Shown here: piece after piece, positions 27,766-36,672 of the stretch
Numbering within the stretch: position 1 is the stretch's first letter
Layout: each line of letters starts with the position of its first letter
Assembly (NCBI RefSeq): GCF_009764265.1
Contig: NZ_RWIR01000016.1
Coordinates: 104,070-168,069 of the forward strand
Length of the DNA: 64,000 bases
Source: Pseudomonas sp. PB101
GTDB taxonomy: Bacteria > Pseudomonadota > Gammaproteobacteria > Pseudomonadales > Pseudomonadaceae
Direction: 5' to 3'
The notes under the pieces: model-generated
Database searches by the model: none
Told to the model about the DNA's origin: nothing
What the model saw: only the letters and a program-made list of their open reading frames with translations
Program-made: the position numbers and the translations under genes

Positions 27766-28245
27766 TCAGTCGCGCGCTAAAAGGCGCGGGGCAAGCTCTT
27801 TGAGAGCGCGTCGATACACCTCGCGCTTGAATGTCACCACCTGGCCCAACGGATACCAATAACTGACCCAGCGCCAGCCATCGAATTCCGGTTTACCGGT
27901 CAAATCCATCCGCACCCGCTGCTCGTTGGAGATCAGGCGCAGGAGAAACCATTTCTGTTTCTGGCCGATGCACAGCGGTTGGCTGTGGGTACGTACCAGA
28001 CGTTGCGGCAAACGATAGCGCAACCAGCCCCGGGTGCAGGCGAGAATTTCAACATCTTCGCGCTCAAGGCCCACTTCTTCGTTCAGCTCGCGGTACAAGG
28101 CGTCTTCCGGCGTCTCTTCGGGGTTGATTCCCCCCTGCGGAAACTGCCAGGCATCTTGATTGATTCGGCGAGCCCATAGCACCTGGCCGGCGTCATTCGT
28201 CAGAATGATCCCGACATTGGGGCGAAAACCATCGGGGTCGATCAC
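27766..28245 (-). CDS. rppH: RNA pyrophosphohydrolase
   Basis: RppH removes pyrophosphate from 5'-triphosphorylated mRNA ends and so starts RNase E-dependent decay. The Nudix box [22 protein letters not shown] is intact. The best start is GTG at 28245, giving [16 protein letters not shown] as the family N-terminus, with GAGG upstream. An ATG start at 28305 would add 20 residues of poor quality. The product is 159 residues. It is cotranscribed with ptsP. Confidence 0.93.
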
Positions 28246-28388
28246 GGCTACAACCTCGCAAACGCATGTCGTCGCATTGTTCCACAAAGGTTGTGAAGGC
28301 GGCAACGAAGGTTCCTACCTTATGTGCACTCTTGTGAAAAGACCGTATTCTTGTCGCCTTTTTACTGACTTTTCAGCGGGTAACTGCA

Positions 28389-29045
28389 ATGCGCCTGGCT
28401 TTATTCGATTTGGACAACACCCTTCTGGGCGGTGACAGCGATCACGCCTGGGGCGATTACCTGTGCGAGCGCGGCTTTCTCGACGCCGTCGCCTACAAGA
28501 CTCGCAACGATGAGTTCTACCAGGATTACCTGGCCGGCAAACTGGATAACGCCGCTTACCTGAACTTCTGCCTGGAAGTGCTCGGCCGCACCGAAATGGC
28601 CACGCTGGATCAGTGGCACAGCGATTACATGCGCGACTGCATCGAGCCGATCATGCTGCCCAAGGCGATCGAACTGCTGGCCAAACACCGTGCCGCCGGC
28701 GACAAACTGGTGATCATCACTGCGACCAACCGCTTCGTCACCGCGCCGATCGCCGTGCGCCTTGGCGTCGAAACCCTGATCGCCACCGAGTGCGAAATGG
28801 TCGACGGCCGCTATACCGGGCGCAGCACCGATGTGCCGTGCTTCCGTGAAGGCAAGGTGACGCGCCTGAATCGCTGGCTGGAGGAAACCGGGTATTCGCT
28901 GGACGACAGCTACTTTTATAGCGACTCGATGAATGATCTGCCGTTGCTGGAGCAGGTGACCCATGCGGTGGCGGTCGATCCTGATCCGAATCTGCGGGCC
29001 GAGGCCGAGAAGCGGGGTTGGCCGGTGATCAGCCTGCGCGGCTAA
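28389..29045 (+). CDS. HAD-IB family phosphatase (SerB-like)
   Basis: A 218-residue HAD hydrolase with motif I DLDNTL (7-12), motif II ITATNR, a conserved Lys in the GKVTRLNRW region and motif [14 protein letters not shown]. It belongs to TIGR01490-type proteins. In Pseudomonas the orthologue beside rppH has been proposed as a histidinol-phosphate phosphatase (recalled, not verifiable here). A phosphoserine phosphatase role is the alternative. It is divergent from rppH across 143 bases. Confidence 0.88.
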   Translation: MRLALFDLDNTLLGGDSDHAWGDYLCERGFLDAVAYKTRNDEFYQDYLAGKLDNAAYLNFCLEVLGRTEMATLDQWHSDYMRDCIEPIMLPKAIELLAKHRAAGDKLVIITATNRFVTAPIAVRLGVETLIATECEMVDGRYTGRSTDVPCFREGKVTRLNRWLEETGYSLDDSYFYSDSMNDLPLLEQVTHAVAVDPDPNLRAEAEKRGWPVISLRG

Positions 29046-29050
29046 TATCG

Positions 29051-29143
29051 CCATCGCAGGCAAGCCAGCTCCCACAGGTTTCTCGGGTGCTCACAAAATC
29101 TGTGTTCACTAAATATCCCTGTGGGAGCTGGCTTGCCTGCGAT
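29051..29143. repeat. BIME after the HAD phosphatase gene
   Basis: Inverted TCCCACA-type REPs with a CAGGCAAGCCAGC-type core sit at 29051-29078 and 29119-29143, between convergent genes. Confidence 0.8.
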
Positions 29144-29165
29144 TGGGTCGACTCGGTTTCATGGG

Positions 29166-29591
29166 TTAAACCGGCTTGGCGCCCATCAATCCGGCAATGG
29201 CGATAAAACAGACAAAACTGAACAACGCCAGGGCAAAGGTGAACTTCCCCACGCCACCCGGCGTCTTGCGCAGTTTATTGAGGCGCACCAGCAGCCAGAA
29301 CCACGCCAGCGCCGCCACGGTGTACAGCACACTGGAGGCCAGCAACCAGGTCTGCCCCAGCGGCCAGCCCACCAGATGCACCATCCACCAGCCGGTGAAC
29401 GGCATACTCAGGAGCGCCAGCCCCATCAACAGCCAGACAAATACACGCGGCCGTTGCAGGGTACGGCTTCCCGCCGTCGCGTCACCCTTGCGCCGCGCCA
29501 GCAAAACCCAGACGCCCAACCCCAGCGCACACGCCAGCAGTACAACAGTTGCCACCATGTGCGCCATTTTCAGGGCAGTTAACGTTTCCAT
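29166..29591 (-). CDS. DUF2269 integral membrane protein
   Basis: A 141-residue protein with four predicted helices (about 5-28, 50-68, 80-102 and 115-138). It resembles DUF2269 (METLTALKMAHMVATVVLLACALGLGVWVLL). Function is unknown. It lies 39 bases downstream of ilvA on the same strand and may be cotranscribed. Confidence 0.8.
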   Translation of the reverse strand: METLTALKMAHMVATVVLLACALGLGVWVLLARRKGDATAGSRTLQRPRVFVWLLMGLALLSMPFTGWWMVHLVGWPLGQTWLLASSVLYTVAALAWFWLLVRLNKLRKTPGGVGKFTFALALFSFVCFIAIAGLMGAKPV

Positions 29592-29630
29592 TGTTCGATT
29601 TCCTTATTGCCTGCCCAACAGCGTAGCCCC

Positions 29631-31145
29631 TCAGCCAAGAAACAGCTGATAGGCCGGGTTGTCGCTTTCGTCCCAGTACGGGTAGCCGATTTCTTCCAGC
29701 GCCGCCGGCACCAGGTGGCGTTCGTCATGGGGCACTTGCAGGCCCGCGACGACACGGCCATCCGCCGCGCCATGGTTGCGGTAGTGGAACATCGAGATGT
29801 TCCAGCGCCCGCCAAGCTTGTTGAGGAAGTTGAAGAGTGCGCCCGGACGCTCCGGGAATTCGAAACGCAGGATCACTTCATCGACCACATGCGCCGCACG
29901 CCCGCCCACCATATGGCGGATGTGCAGCTTGGCCAGTTCGTTGTCGGTCAGGTCCAGCACCGGGAAACCCTGCTCGCTCAGGCTGGCGATCAATGCGCTG
30001 CGCGGGTCGTTTTCCGGGTGGGTCTGCACGCCGACAAAGATGTGCGCTTCGCTGCCGGTGTTGTAGCGGTAGTTGAACTCGGTGATCTGGCGCTTGCCGA
30101 TGGCCTCGCAGAACGCCTTGAAGCTGCCTGGTTTCTCGGGAATGGTCACGGCGATGATCGCTTCGCGGCCCTCGCCCAGCTCCGCACGCTCGGCCACATG
30201 ACGCAAGCGGTCGAAATTGACGTTGGCCCCGGAGTCGATGGCCACGAAGGTCTGGCCGCTGACGCCGCGCTGCTCGACATACTTCTTGATCCCGGCCACG
30301 CCCAAGGCGCCGGCAGGTTCGGTGATCGAGCGGGTATCGTCGTAGATATCCTTGATGGCGGCACAGATTTCGTCGGTGCTGACGGTAATCACCTCATCGA
30401 CATGGTCTTTGCAGATATCGAAGGTGTGCTGACCGATCTGGGCCACCGCAACGCCGTCGGCGAAGAGGCCCACGGTCGGCAGCACCACACGCTCGCCCGC
30501 CGCCATGGCGGCTTGCAGGCAATTGGAATCATCCGGTTCGACGCCGATGATCTTGATGTCCGGGCGCAGGTACTTCACGTACGCCGCGATGCCGGCGATC
30601 AGGCCGCCGCCGCCCACCGGAACGAAAATCGCATCCAGCGGCTGCGGGTGCTGGCGCAAAATCTCCATGGCCACGGTGCCCTGCCCGGCAATGGTGTGAG
30701 GATCGTCATACGGGTGAATGTAGACGTAGCCTTTTTCGTCGACCAGTTTCAGCGAGTAGGCCAGAGCTTCCGGGAACGAGTCGCCGTGCAGCACCACTTT
30801 GCCGCCACGCGAGCGCACGCCTTCGACCTTGATCTCCGGGGTGGTCTTGGGCATGACGATGGTCGCTTTCACGCCCAACACCTTGGCCGCGAGCGCCAGG
30901 CCCTGGGCATGGTTGCCCGCCGAGGCGGTGACCACGCCACGGGCGCGTTCTTCGTCGCTCAACTGGGTCAACTTGTTGTAGGCGCCGCGAATCTTGAACG
31001 AGAACACCGGCTGCAAGTCTTCGCGCTTGAGCCAAATGCTGTTGCCCAGCCGCTCGGAGAGCTGGCGGGCAGACTGCAACGGGGTTTCTACGGCAACGTC
31101 ATAAACGCGCGAGGTGAGGATCTTTTTGACGTACTGTTCAAGCAT
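29631..31145 (-). CDS. ilvA: Threonine ammonia-lyase, biosynthetic
   Basis: IlvA deaminates threonine to 2-oxobutyrate, the committed step to isoleucine. The 504 residues comprise a fold-type II PLP catalytic domain (PLP lysine in VFSFKIRGAYNKL, phosphate-binding VGGGGLIAG) and a C-terminal region from about 330 with two ACT-like modules for isoleucine/valine feedback. It is full length compared with E. coli IlvA (514). With ilvD at the other end of the window it belongs to branched-chain synthesis. It is divergent from rpiA across 145 bases. Confidence 0.95.
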   Translation of the reverse strand: MLEQYVKKILTSRVYDVAVETPLQSARQLSERLGNSIWLKREDLQPVFSFKIRGAYNKLTQLSDEERARGVVTASAGNHAQGLALAAKVLGVKATIVMPKTTPEIKVEGVRSRGGKVVLHGDSFPEALAYSLKLVDEKGYVYIHPYDDPHTIAGQGTVAMEILRQHPQPLDAIFVPVGGGGLIAGIAAYVKYLRPDIKIIGVEPDDSNCLQAAMAAGERVVLPTVGLFADGVAVAQIGQHTFDICKDHVDEVITVSTDEICAAIKDIYDDTRSITEPAGALGVAGIKKYVEQRGVSGQTFVAIDSGANVNFDRLRHVAERAELGEGREAIIAVTIPEKPGSFKAFCEAIGKRQITEFNYRYNTGSEAHIFVGVQTHPENDPRSALIASLSEQGFPVLDLTDNELAKLHIRHMVGGRAAHVVDEVILRFEFPERPGALFNFLNKLGGRWNISMFHYRNHGAADGRVVAGLQVPHDERHLVPAALEEIGYPYWDESDNPAYQLFLG

Positions 31146-31290
31146 CGGAAAGCATCACTGAGCGGGTTGGGCAGGACCACGGAGTCTAACCCGGCTTTTG
31201 CCCGGACGACCACACGAATACAGAGGTTTTAGCCCGACATGGGGCTATAATGCCGGCCTTTCGTCCCCTCCTCGGCACCCCGGAGCCCGC

Positions 31291-31965
31291 ATGAACCAGG
31301 ATCAACTCAAACAGGCAGTGGCTCAGGCCGCCGTCGACTTCATCCTTCCGAAACTCGACGACAAGAGCATCGTCGGGGTCGGCACCGGCTCCACCGCCAA
31401 CTGCTTCATCGACGCCCTGGCCAAACACAAGGGCGCATTCGACGGCGCCGTCGCCAGTTCCGAAGCCACCGCCGCGCGCCTCAAGGGCCACGGGATTCCG
31501 GTGTACGAACTGAACACCGTCAGCGACCTGGAGTTCTATGTCGACGGCGCCGATGAAAGCGACGAGCACCTGAACCTGATCAAGGGCGGCGGCGCGGCCC
31601 TGACCCGCGAGAAGATTGTCGCGGCCGTGGCCAAGACGTTCATCTGCATTGCCGACGCCAGCAAACTGGTGCCGGTGCTCGGTGCTTTCCCGCTGCCGGT
31701 GGAAGTGATCCCGATGGCCCGCAGCCACGTGGCCCGCGAGCTGGTGAAGCTCGGCGGCGACCCGGTTTACCGCGAAGGCGTGCTGACCGACAACGGCAAC
31801 ATCATCCTCGACGTGTTCAACATGCAGATCACCAACCCGGTGGAGCTGGAGACACAGATCAACGCGATCGTCGGCGTGGTCACCAATGGCTTGTTCGCGG
31901 CGCGTCCGGCGGACCTGTTGTTGCTGGGTACCAGCGAAGGCGTGAAGACACTGCGCGCCGAGTAA
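31291..31965 (+). CDS. rpiA: Ribose-5-phosphate isomerase A
   Basis: A 224-residue enzyme interconverting ribose-5-phosphate and ribulose-5-phosphate. It shows the sugar-phosphate loop [15 protein letters not shown], the catalytic segment [24 protein letters not shown] and the C-terminal [14 protein letters not shown]. The start at 31291 ([11 protein letters not shown]) matches the family and has a CGGAG site; the frame upstream to 31198 overlaps the ilvA promoter area. A GCCCACA/TGTGGGC hairpin without a T-run follows at 31974-31992. Confidence 0.95.
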   Translation: MNQDQLKQAVAQAAVDFILPKLDDKSIVGVGTGSTANCFIDALAKHKGAFDGAVASSEATAARLKGHGIPVYELNTVSDLEFYVDGADESDEHLNLIKGGGAALTREKIVAAVAKTFICIADASKLVPVLGAFPLPVEVIPMARSHVARELVKLGGDPVYREGVLTDNGNIILDVFNMQITNPVELETQINAIVGVVTNGLFAARPADLLLLGTSEGVKTLRAE

Positions 31966-32002
31966 GCAAGACCGCCCACATTGTTGTGGGCAGATGAAAA
32001 AC

Positions 32003-32122
32003 CTGTGGGAGCGAGCTTGGTCCGGGCGGCGATCCGACGATGAGGCCGTGTCAGTCGACTGAAATGTTGAATGACAGACCGCAATCGTCGGATCGCCGCC
32101 CGGACCAAGCTCGCTCCCACAG
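32003..32122. repeat. BIME variant with perfect 39-bp inverted arms
   Basis: Arms 32003-32041 and 32084-32122 are perfect inverted copies. They start like the usual REP (CTGTGGGAGCGAGCTTG), but the palindrome head is replaced by GTCCGGGCGGCGATCCGA before CGAT. The 42-base spacer (GAGGCCGTGTCAGTC and so on) is of the same family as those at 34261 and 39131. Both arms carry the same change. Confidence 0.85.
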
Positions 32123-32138
32123 TGTTTTGGGGTGCTGG

Positions 32139-33056
32139 TTAGGGTTGTGTGGGTTTCTTGAACACGTAGAACAGGTTCGGCTCACTGACCAGGTACAGCG
32201 TACCGTCATCATCCACCGCGATTCCCTCCGCCTGCGGCACGGTTTTTTGCAAACCCTGGCGCCCCTTGTGCAATGACATTGTGCTCAACGGCCGCCCGTC
32301 CACATCGAGCTCCAGAATCAACCGCGACTCATCCGACAGCGCCAGCAAATGCCCGCTGCGTTCGTCGTATTGCAGGCTCGACAGGTCCCGCACGAACATC
32401 CCGGCATCACGCTTGGGGTCGTTGATCACGTGCACCGAGTAGGACTCTTCGGGATTGAAGCGCGGAAAACCGTGCACTTCGTAGATCAACATCGGATTGC
32501 GCTCCTTGGCCACGAACAGGCGCTTGCCCACCGAGTCGTAAGCCAGCCCTTCGAAACCCGAGTTGCCACCCATGTGTACGCCGAGGGTCATCTGCTCGGC
32601 GTCCGCCGCATCGATGAAGGTGGTGTCCGGTTCCAGACGGATCTTGATCAGCCGCTGCTGGCTTTCGTCAGTGACCACGTAAATGTCTTCGCTGATGAAC
32701 TCCACCGCCTCCGGATCACCGAAACCGACCAACGCCACACGGCGCAAGATCCTGCCGTCGAGGGACAGCTCGATCAGCTCGCTTTGTTTGTTGGTGACGG
32801 TGAACAGGCTTTTGCGCACCGGGTCGTAGGTCAACGCTGAAACGTTGTCGGCCAGGCCATCGATCACCTGCGCTTCGGTGACGACCTTGTACTGATCCAG
32901 GCTCATGGAGCGGGAACTCACCGGCTGCCACAGCGCATGCAGATTGAACCAGCCTCGCTCGAACAGGCGCAGGTACTGGGCGATCGCTATCAACGCGATC
33001 AGCAAGACCACCGACAGGATCAGAATCAGGGATTTGGGGCGGGCAAATCGACGCAT
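32139..33056 (-). CDS. SdiA-regulated domain protein (YjiK-like beta-propeller), copy 1
   Basis: A 305-residue protein with an N-terminal membrane anchor (residues 8-28) and a periplasmic beta-propeller of the SdiA-regulated family. Repeats such as GLADNVSALTYDPVRKSLFTVTNKQSELIEL and LSSLQYDERSGHLLALSDESRLILELD are seen. Function is unknown. It is a tandem paralogue of the next gene, and both end NLFY-F(K/E)K. The 118-base gap between the copies could hold a promoter or simply separate cistrons. Confidence 0.85.
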   Translation of the reverse strand: MRRFARPKSLILILSVVLLIALIAIAQYLRLFERGWFNLHALWQPVSSRSMSLDQYKVVTEAQVIDGLADNVSALTYDPVRKSLFTVTNKQSELIELSLDGRILRRVALVGFGDPEAVEFISEDIYVVTDESQQRLIKIRLEPDTTFIDAADAEQMTLGVHMGGNSGFEGLAYDSVGKRLFVAKERNPMLIYEVHGFPRFNPEESYSVHVINDPKRDAGMFVRDLSSLQYDERSGHLLALSDESRLILELDVDGRPLSTMSLHKGRQGLQKTVPQAEGIAVDDDGTLYLVSEPNLFYVFKKPTQP

Positions 33057-33174
33057 TCGGGTGGGCTCAGGGTAGAAACAGGCGGATGAAATATCACGCC
33101 TGTCTGAACTGAAGCTTAATGGCCACTGGCCTGAACCTACAACCGAACGCGAACAATCCTACAAATCGTCAACG

Positions 33175-34101
33175 TCAGCGCTGTTTTTCGAAGCGATAAA
33201 ACAGGTTCGGCTCACTCACCATGTACAGCGTGCCCGCCTCATCCATGGTCACGCCTTCGGCACGTGGAATGGTGCCTTTCAGGCCGTTGAAGCCTCGCAG
33301 CAGAGTAATGAAGCTGACCTGCTCGCCGTTCTTGTCCAGTTCCAGCAACAGGTGCGAGTCGGCGGACAGCGCCAGCATGTGGCCAGTCCGCGGGTCGATC
33401 GCCAGCGCCGACAGGTTGCGCATGTCCAGTGCGTGACTGGCCATCTTCAACTTGTCGCCGGCAAGGACCTTGCCATCGCCTTTCCAGGTAAACAATGCCG
33501 GCGGGCGCTCTTCGCCCAGCACCAGCTGCTGATTGCTCGAATCCCAGGTAACAGCCTCAAAGGCTTTGTTCTGGTCTTTGGAAGGGCCGAGGTCATATTT
33601 CGGGAAATCGGCGATGTTCAGCTCGCGGGTGTCGGCATCGACCTTGACGATAACGATCAGATGCTCGCGCTCATCGACAATGGCCAGTCGGCCGTCGCCC
33701 AGCACGGTGACACCCTCGGGATTGCTCCAGCCGACCAATGGCATCTTGCGCAGCACATCACCCTGCAAGCTCAATTCGGCCAGGAACGGGTTCTTGCCCA
33801 TGACCGAAAACAGGGTTTTGGTCTGAGGGTCATAGGCCACGTCCGATGCTTCGTCCTTCTCCATGCCCGGCAACGGCTTGGCATCGATCACCGCCCGATA
33901 GTCCGGCAGCCAGACACTGGCCTGACGCTCGGCCGGGCTCTTGAATTGCTCTTTCACCCAGAGCACGCCCCGCGCATCCCAATGCATGGCAAATGCAACG
34001 CCGTAGGCGACAACGGCTACCAGCAGTAGCCAGGTGTGCCAACGCAGGGCGAAGCGTGAGCGGCGGACAGGTTCAAGCGAGGAAAGCGGAGCAGTGGCCA
34101 T
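33175..34101 (-). CDS. SdiA-regulated domain protein (YjiK-like beta-propeller), copy 2
   Basis: A 308-residue paralogue of the gene downstream, with a membrane anchor at about residues 22-42 and the same propeller repeats (SDVAYDPQTKTLFSVMGKNPFLAEL, LSALAIDPRTGHMLALSADSHLLLELD). Both copies end with a TLYMVSEPNLFY/TLYLVSEPNLFY motif. The overall sequence has diverged considerably, so the duplication is old and each copy is probably maintained. No enzymatic motif is seen. Confidence 0.85.
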   Translation of the reverse strand: MATAPLSSLEPVRRSRFALRWHTWLLLVAVVAYGVAFAMHWDARGVLWVKEQFKSPAERQASVWLPDYRAVIDAKPLPGMEKDEASDVAYDPQTKTLFSVMGKNPFLAELSLQGDVLRKMPLVGWSNPEGVTVLGDGRLAIVDEREHLIVIVKVDADTRELNIADFPKYDLGPSKDQNKAFEAVTWDSSNQQLVLGEERPPALFTWKGDGKVLAGDKLKMASHALDMRNLSALAIDPRTGHMLALSADSHLLLELDKNGEQVSFITLLRGFNGLKGTIPRAEGVTMDEAGTLYMVSEPNLFYRFEKQR

Positions 34102-34260
34102 TGGGAAATGCGTTCCAGAAATTCAGGCTAGGGGTAATAGCACAATTTGGGGCCGGCTCAGAGGCCGAAAGCACTGAAATTATCCAGACCGGATGTGAAA
34201 AAAACGGGAAATGACAGGATGAAGCTGTGTGGAGTCCCAACTTCAGACCACCACACACTA

Positions 34261-34354
34261 CTGTGGGAGCGAGCTTGCTCGCGATGAGGTCGTGTCAGCC
34301 AACAGAGATGTTGAATGACACACCGCAATCGCGAGCAAGCTCGCTCCCACAGGG
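34261..34354. repeat. BIME between FAH and SdiA-regulated genes
   Basis: Inverted REPs with GCGAGCAAGCTCGC cores sit at 34261-34287 and 34327-34353. The spacer includes GAGATGTTGAATGACA. It is the ordinary-head counterpart of the variant BIME at 32003-32122. Confidence 0.85.
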
Positions 34355-34370
34355 TACAGCGGCGTTACAA

Positions 34371-35036
34371 CTAACGGACGCTGCTGGTGAAACTGCTGGC
34401 GCCCGGCAGTTCCAGGACGATCTCGTCACCGACATTCAGCGGACCAACGCCCACTGGCGTGCCAGTGAGGATCACATCACCGGCCTGCAGCGAAAAGCAG
34501 CCGGCCATGTGCTGGATCATCGGCACGATCGGGTTGAGCATGGCGCTGCTGTTGCCGTCCTGGCGCACTTCGCCATTGATGGTCAGGCGGATGCCGATGT
34601 CGGTCAGGTCGGCAAACGTGCCGCCGGACACGAACGGAGCAATCACTGCCGCACCATCGAAGGACTTGGCGATTTCCCAGGGCAGGCCCTTGGATTTCAG
34701 CTCGGCCTGCTTGTCGCGCAGGGTCAGGTCCAGCGCCGGGGCGAAACCGGAGATGGCGTCGAGCACTTCTTCAACGCTCGGCTTGGTCGACAACGGCTTG
34801 CCGATCAACACCGCGATTTCCGCCTCGTAATGCACCGAGCCACGTTCGGTCGGAATGCTGAAACCGCCTTCCAGCGGCACTACGCAACTGCCCGGCTTGA
34901 TGAACAGCAGCGGCTCGGTCGGTACCGGGTTGTCCAGTTCCTTGGCGTGTTCGGCGTAGTTACGGCCGATGCACACCACTTTCCCCAGCGGGAAATGAAT
35001 GCGCGTACCGTCGACATACTGGTGCTGATAGCTCAT
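34371..35036 (-). CDS. Fumarylacetoacetate hydrolase-family protein
   Basis: A 221-residue FAH-fold enzyme of the short FAHD1/YcgM type. It has the start region VVCIGRNYAEHAKEL and the metal ligands of the family in VHYEAEIAVLIGK and the FAPALDLTLRDKQ segment, with GTPVGVGPLNVGD near the end. Relatives are acylpyruvate hydrolases or oxaloacetate decarboxylases. It lies 37 bases after the D-2-hydroxyglutarate dehydrogenase gene on the same strand, so a clean-up role next to 2-oxoacid metabolism is possible. Confidence 0.87.
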   Translation of the reverse strand: MSYQHQYVDGTRIHFPLGKVVCIGRNYAEHAKELDNPVPTEPLLFIKPGSCVVPLEGGFSIPTERGSVHYEAEIAVLIGKPLSTKPSVEEVLDAISGFAPALDLTLRDKQAELKSKGLPWEIAKSFDGAAVIAPFVSGGTFADLTDIGIRLTINGEVRQDGNSSAMLNPIVPMIQHMAGCFSLQAGDVILTGTPVGVGPLNVGDEIVLELPGASSFTSSVR

Positions 35037-35073
35037 TACCGACTCCTGCTTCGTTGGCTCTTTAAGTTCGAAA

Positions 35074-36468
35074 TCAAACAGCGAAAATCTTGCCCGGGTT
35101 CATGATGCCGTTCGGGTCGAATACCGCCTTGACCGCTTTCATGTACTCGATCTCAACCGGCGAGCGGCTGTAGGTCAGGTAGTCGCGCTTGGTCATGCCC
35201 ACGCCGTGCTCGGCGGAAATCGAGCCGTTGTACTTCTCGACGGTTTCGAACACCCACTTGTTGACGGTGGCGCACTTGGCGAAAAACTCGTCCTTGCTCA
35301 GGTTATCCGGCTTGAGGATATTCAAGTGCAGGTTGCCGTCGCCGATGTGGCCGAACCAGACGATTTCGAAGTCCGGGTAGTGTTCGCCGACGATCGCGTC
35401 AATTTCCTTCAGGAACGCCGGCACTTTCGACACGGTGACCGAAATGTCGTTCTTGTACGGCGTCCAGTGGGAAATGGTTTCGGAGATGTATTCGCGCAGC
35501 TTCCACAGATTGTGCAGCTGGGTTTCGCTCTGGCTCATCACGCCGTCCAGCACCCAGCCCTGCTCGACGCAATGCTCGAAGGTTTCGAGGGCGTGGTTGG
35601 CCACTTCTTCGGTGGTCGCTTCGAATTCCAGCAATGCGTAGAACGGGCAATCGGTTTCGAATGGCGCCGGGACGTCACCGCGACCCATGACTTTGGCCAG
35701 GGCTTTGTCGGAGAAGAATTCGAAGGCGGTCAGGTCAAGCTTGCTCTGGAAGGCGTGCAGTACCGGCATGATCGAGTCGAAATCGGTGGTGCCCAGGACC
35801 ATCGCGGTGAGGTTTTTCGGGGCACGGTCCAGGCGCATGGTCGCTTCGACCACGAAACCGAGGGTGCCTTCGGCGCCGATGAACAGCTGGCGCATGTCGT
35901 AGCCGGTGGCGTTCTTGATCAGGTCGCGGTTCAGTTCCAGCACGTCGCCCTTGCCGGTGACGACTTTCATGCCGGCAACCCAGTTACGGGTCATGCCGTA
36001 GCGAATCACCTTGATTCCGCCGGCATTGGTGCCGATATTGCCGCCAATCTGGCTCGAACCGGACGAGGCGAAGTCCACCGGGTAGTACAGGCCTTTTTCT
36101 TCAGCTACGTTCTGCAATTGCTTGGTGACCACGCCCGGCTGACAAACGGCAGTACGGTCGGTGAGGTTCACGTCGAGGATCTGGTTCATGTAGTCGAACG
36201 ACACGACGACTTCGCCATTGGCTGCCACGGCCGCGGCAGACAAACCGGTACGGCCGCCGGACGGCACCAGCGCCACCTTGTGTTTGTTGGCCCACAGAAC
36301 AATGGCCTGGACCTGCTCGGTGGTCTTCGGGAACACGATAGCGGTCGGGGCCGGGGCGAAATGCTTGGTCCAATCCTTACCGTAAGCATTCAGGGAGTCG
36401 GCATCGGTCAACACCTTGCCAGGCTCAACCAGGGTCTTCAGCTCTTCAATCAGGGCAGGATTGGTCAT
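35074..36468 (-). CDS. D-2-hydroxyglutarate dehydrogenase (FAD-binding oxidoreductase)
   Basis: A 464-residue FAD_binding_4/FAD-oxidase_C protein when started at MTNPALIEELKTLVEPG. Ten upstream in-frame residues from 36498 look like leader. The FAD-binding PSGGRTGLSAAAVA motif is at about 75-90, with SSGSSQIGGNIGTNAGGIKVIRYG following. The C-terminal WFGHIGDGNLHLNI carries metal/substrate histidines. It is divergent from serA. In Pseudomonas SerA side activity makes D-2-hydroxyglutarate, which this enzyme reoxidises to 2-oxoglutarate, driving serine synthesis (recalled from work on P. stutzeri). Confidence 0.88.
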   Translation of the reverse strand: MTNPALIEELKTLVEPGKVLTDADSLNAYGKDWTKHFAPAPTAIVFPKTTEQVQAIVLWANKHKVALVPSGGRTGLSAAAVAANGEVVVSFDYMNQILDVNLTDRTAVCQPGVVTKQLQNVAEEKGLYYPVDFASSGSSQIGGNIGTNAGGIKVIRYGMTRNWVAGMKVVTGKGDVLELNRDLIKNATGYDMRQLFIGAEGTLGFVVEATMRLDRAPKNLTAMVLGTTDFDSIMPVLHAFQSKLDLTAFEFFSDKALAKVMGRGDVPAPFETDCPFYALLEFEATTEEVANHALETFEHCVEQGWVLDGVMSQSETQLHNLWKLREYISETISHWTPYKNDISVTVSKVPAFLKEIDAIVGEHYPDFEIVWFGHIGDGNLHLNILKPDNLSKDEFFAKCATVNKWVFETVEKYNGSISAEHGVGMTKRDYLTYSRSPVEIEYMKAVKAVFDPNGIMNPGKIFAV

Positions 36469-36544
36469 CGACAGAACTCTCGAACAATTCATGGTCATCC
36501 TGAGAACGCTTCACGTCGCAGGAATGAGTGTTTAGCGGGGCGCC

Positions 36545-36556
36545 TATGCTAGCATA
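36545..36556. promoter_or_regulatory. 12-bp palindrome in the D2HGDH/serA divergent region
   Basis: TATGCTAGCATA is a perfect palindrome 77 bases upstream of the dehydrogenase start and 117 bases upstream of serA, inside their shared 204-base promoter region. It may be an operator or simply include a -10 for the minus-strand gene. Confidence 0.35.
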
Positions 36557-36672
36557 TCGACCCCGCAGGATAGTGCCCAAGGGCTGTTCTGCGGTGACGG
36601 CTTTCCTGCCGTCCGGGTCAGCATCTGTTGACCACCTCCTGCCATTTTTCTCCGGGATACAGGTTTACGCAG

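Noticed and set aside
32003..32122. Perfect inverted repeats as ends of an insertion sequence
   Set aside because: The spacer is only 42 bases, has no frame, and the outer sequence is that of REP elements, so a BIME variant explains it better.
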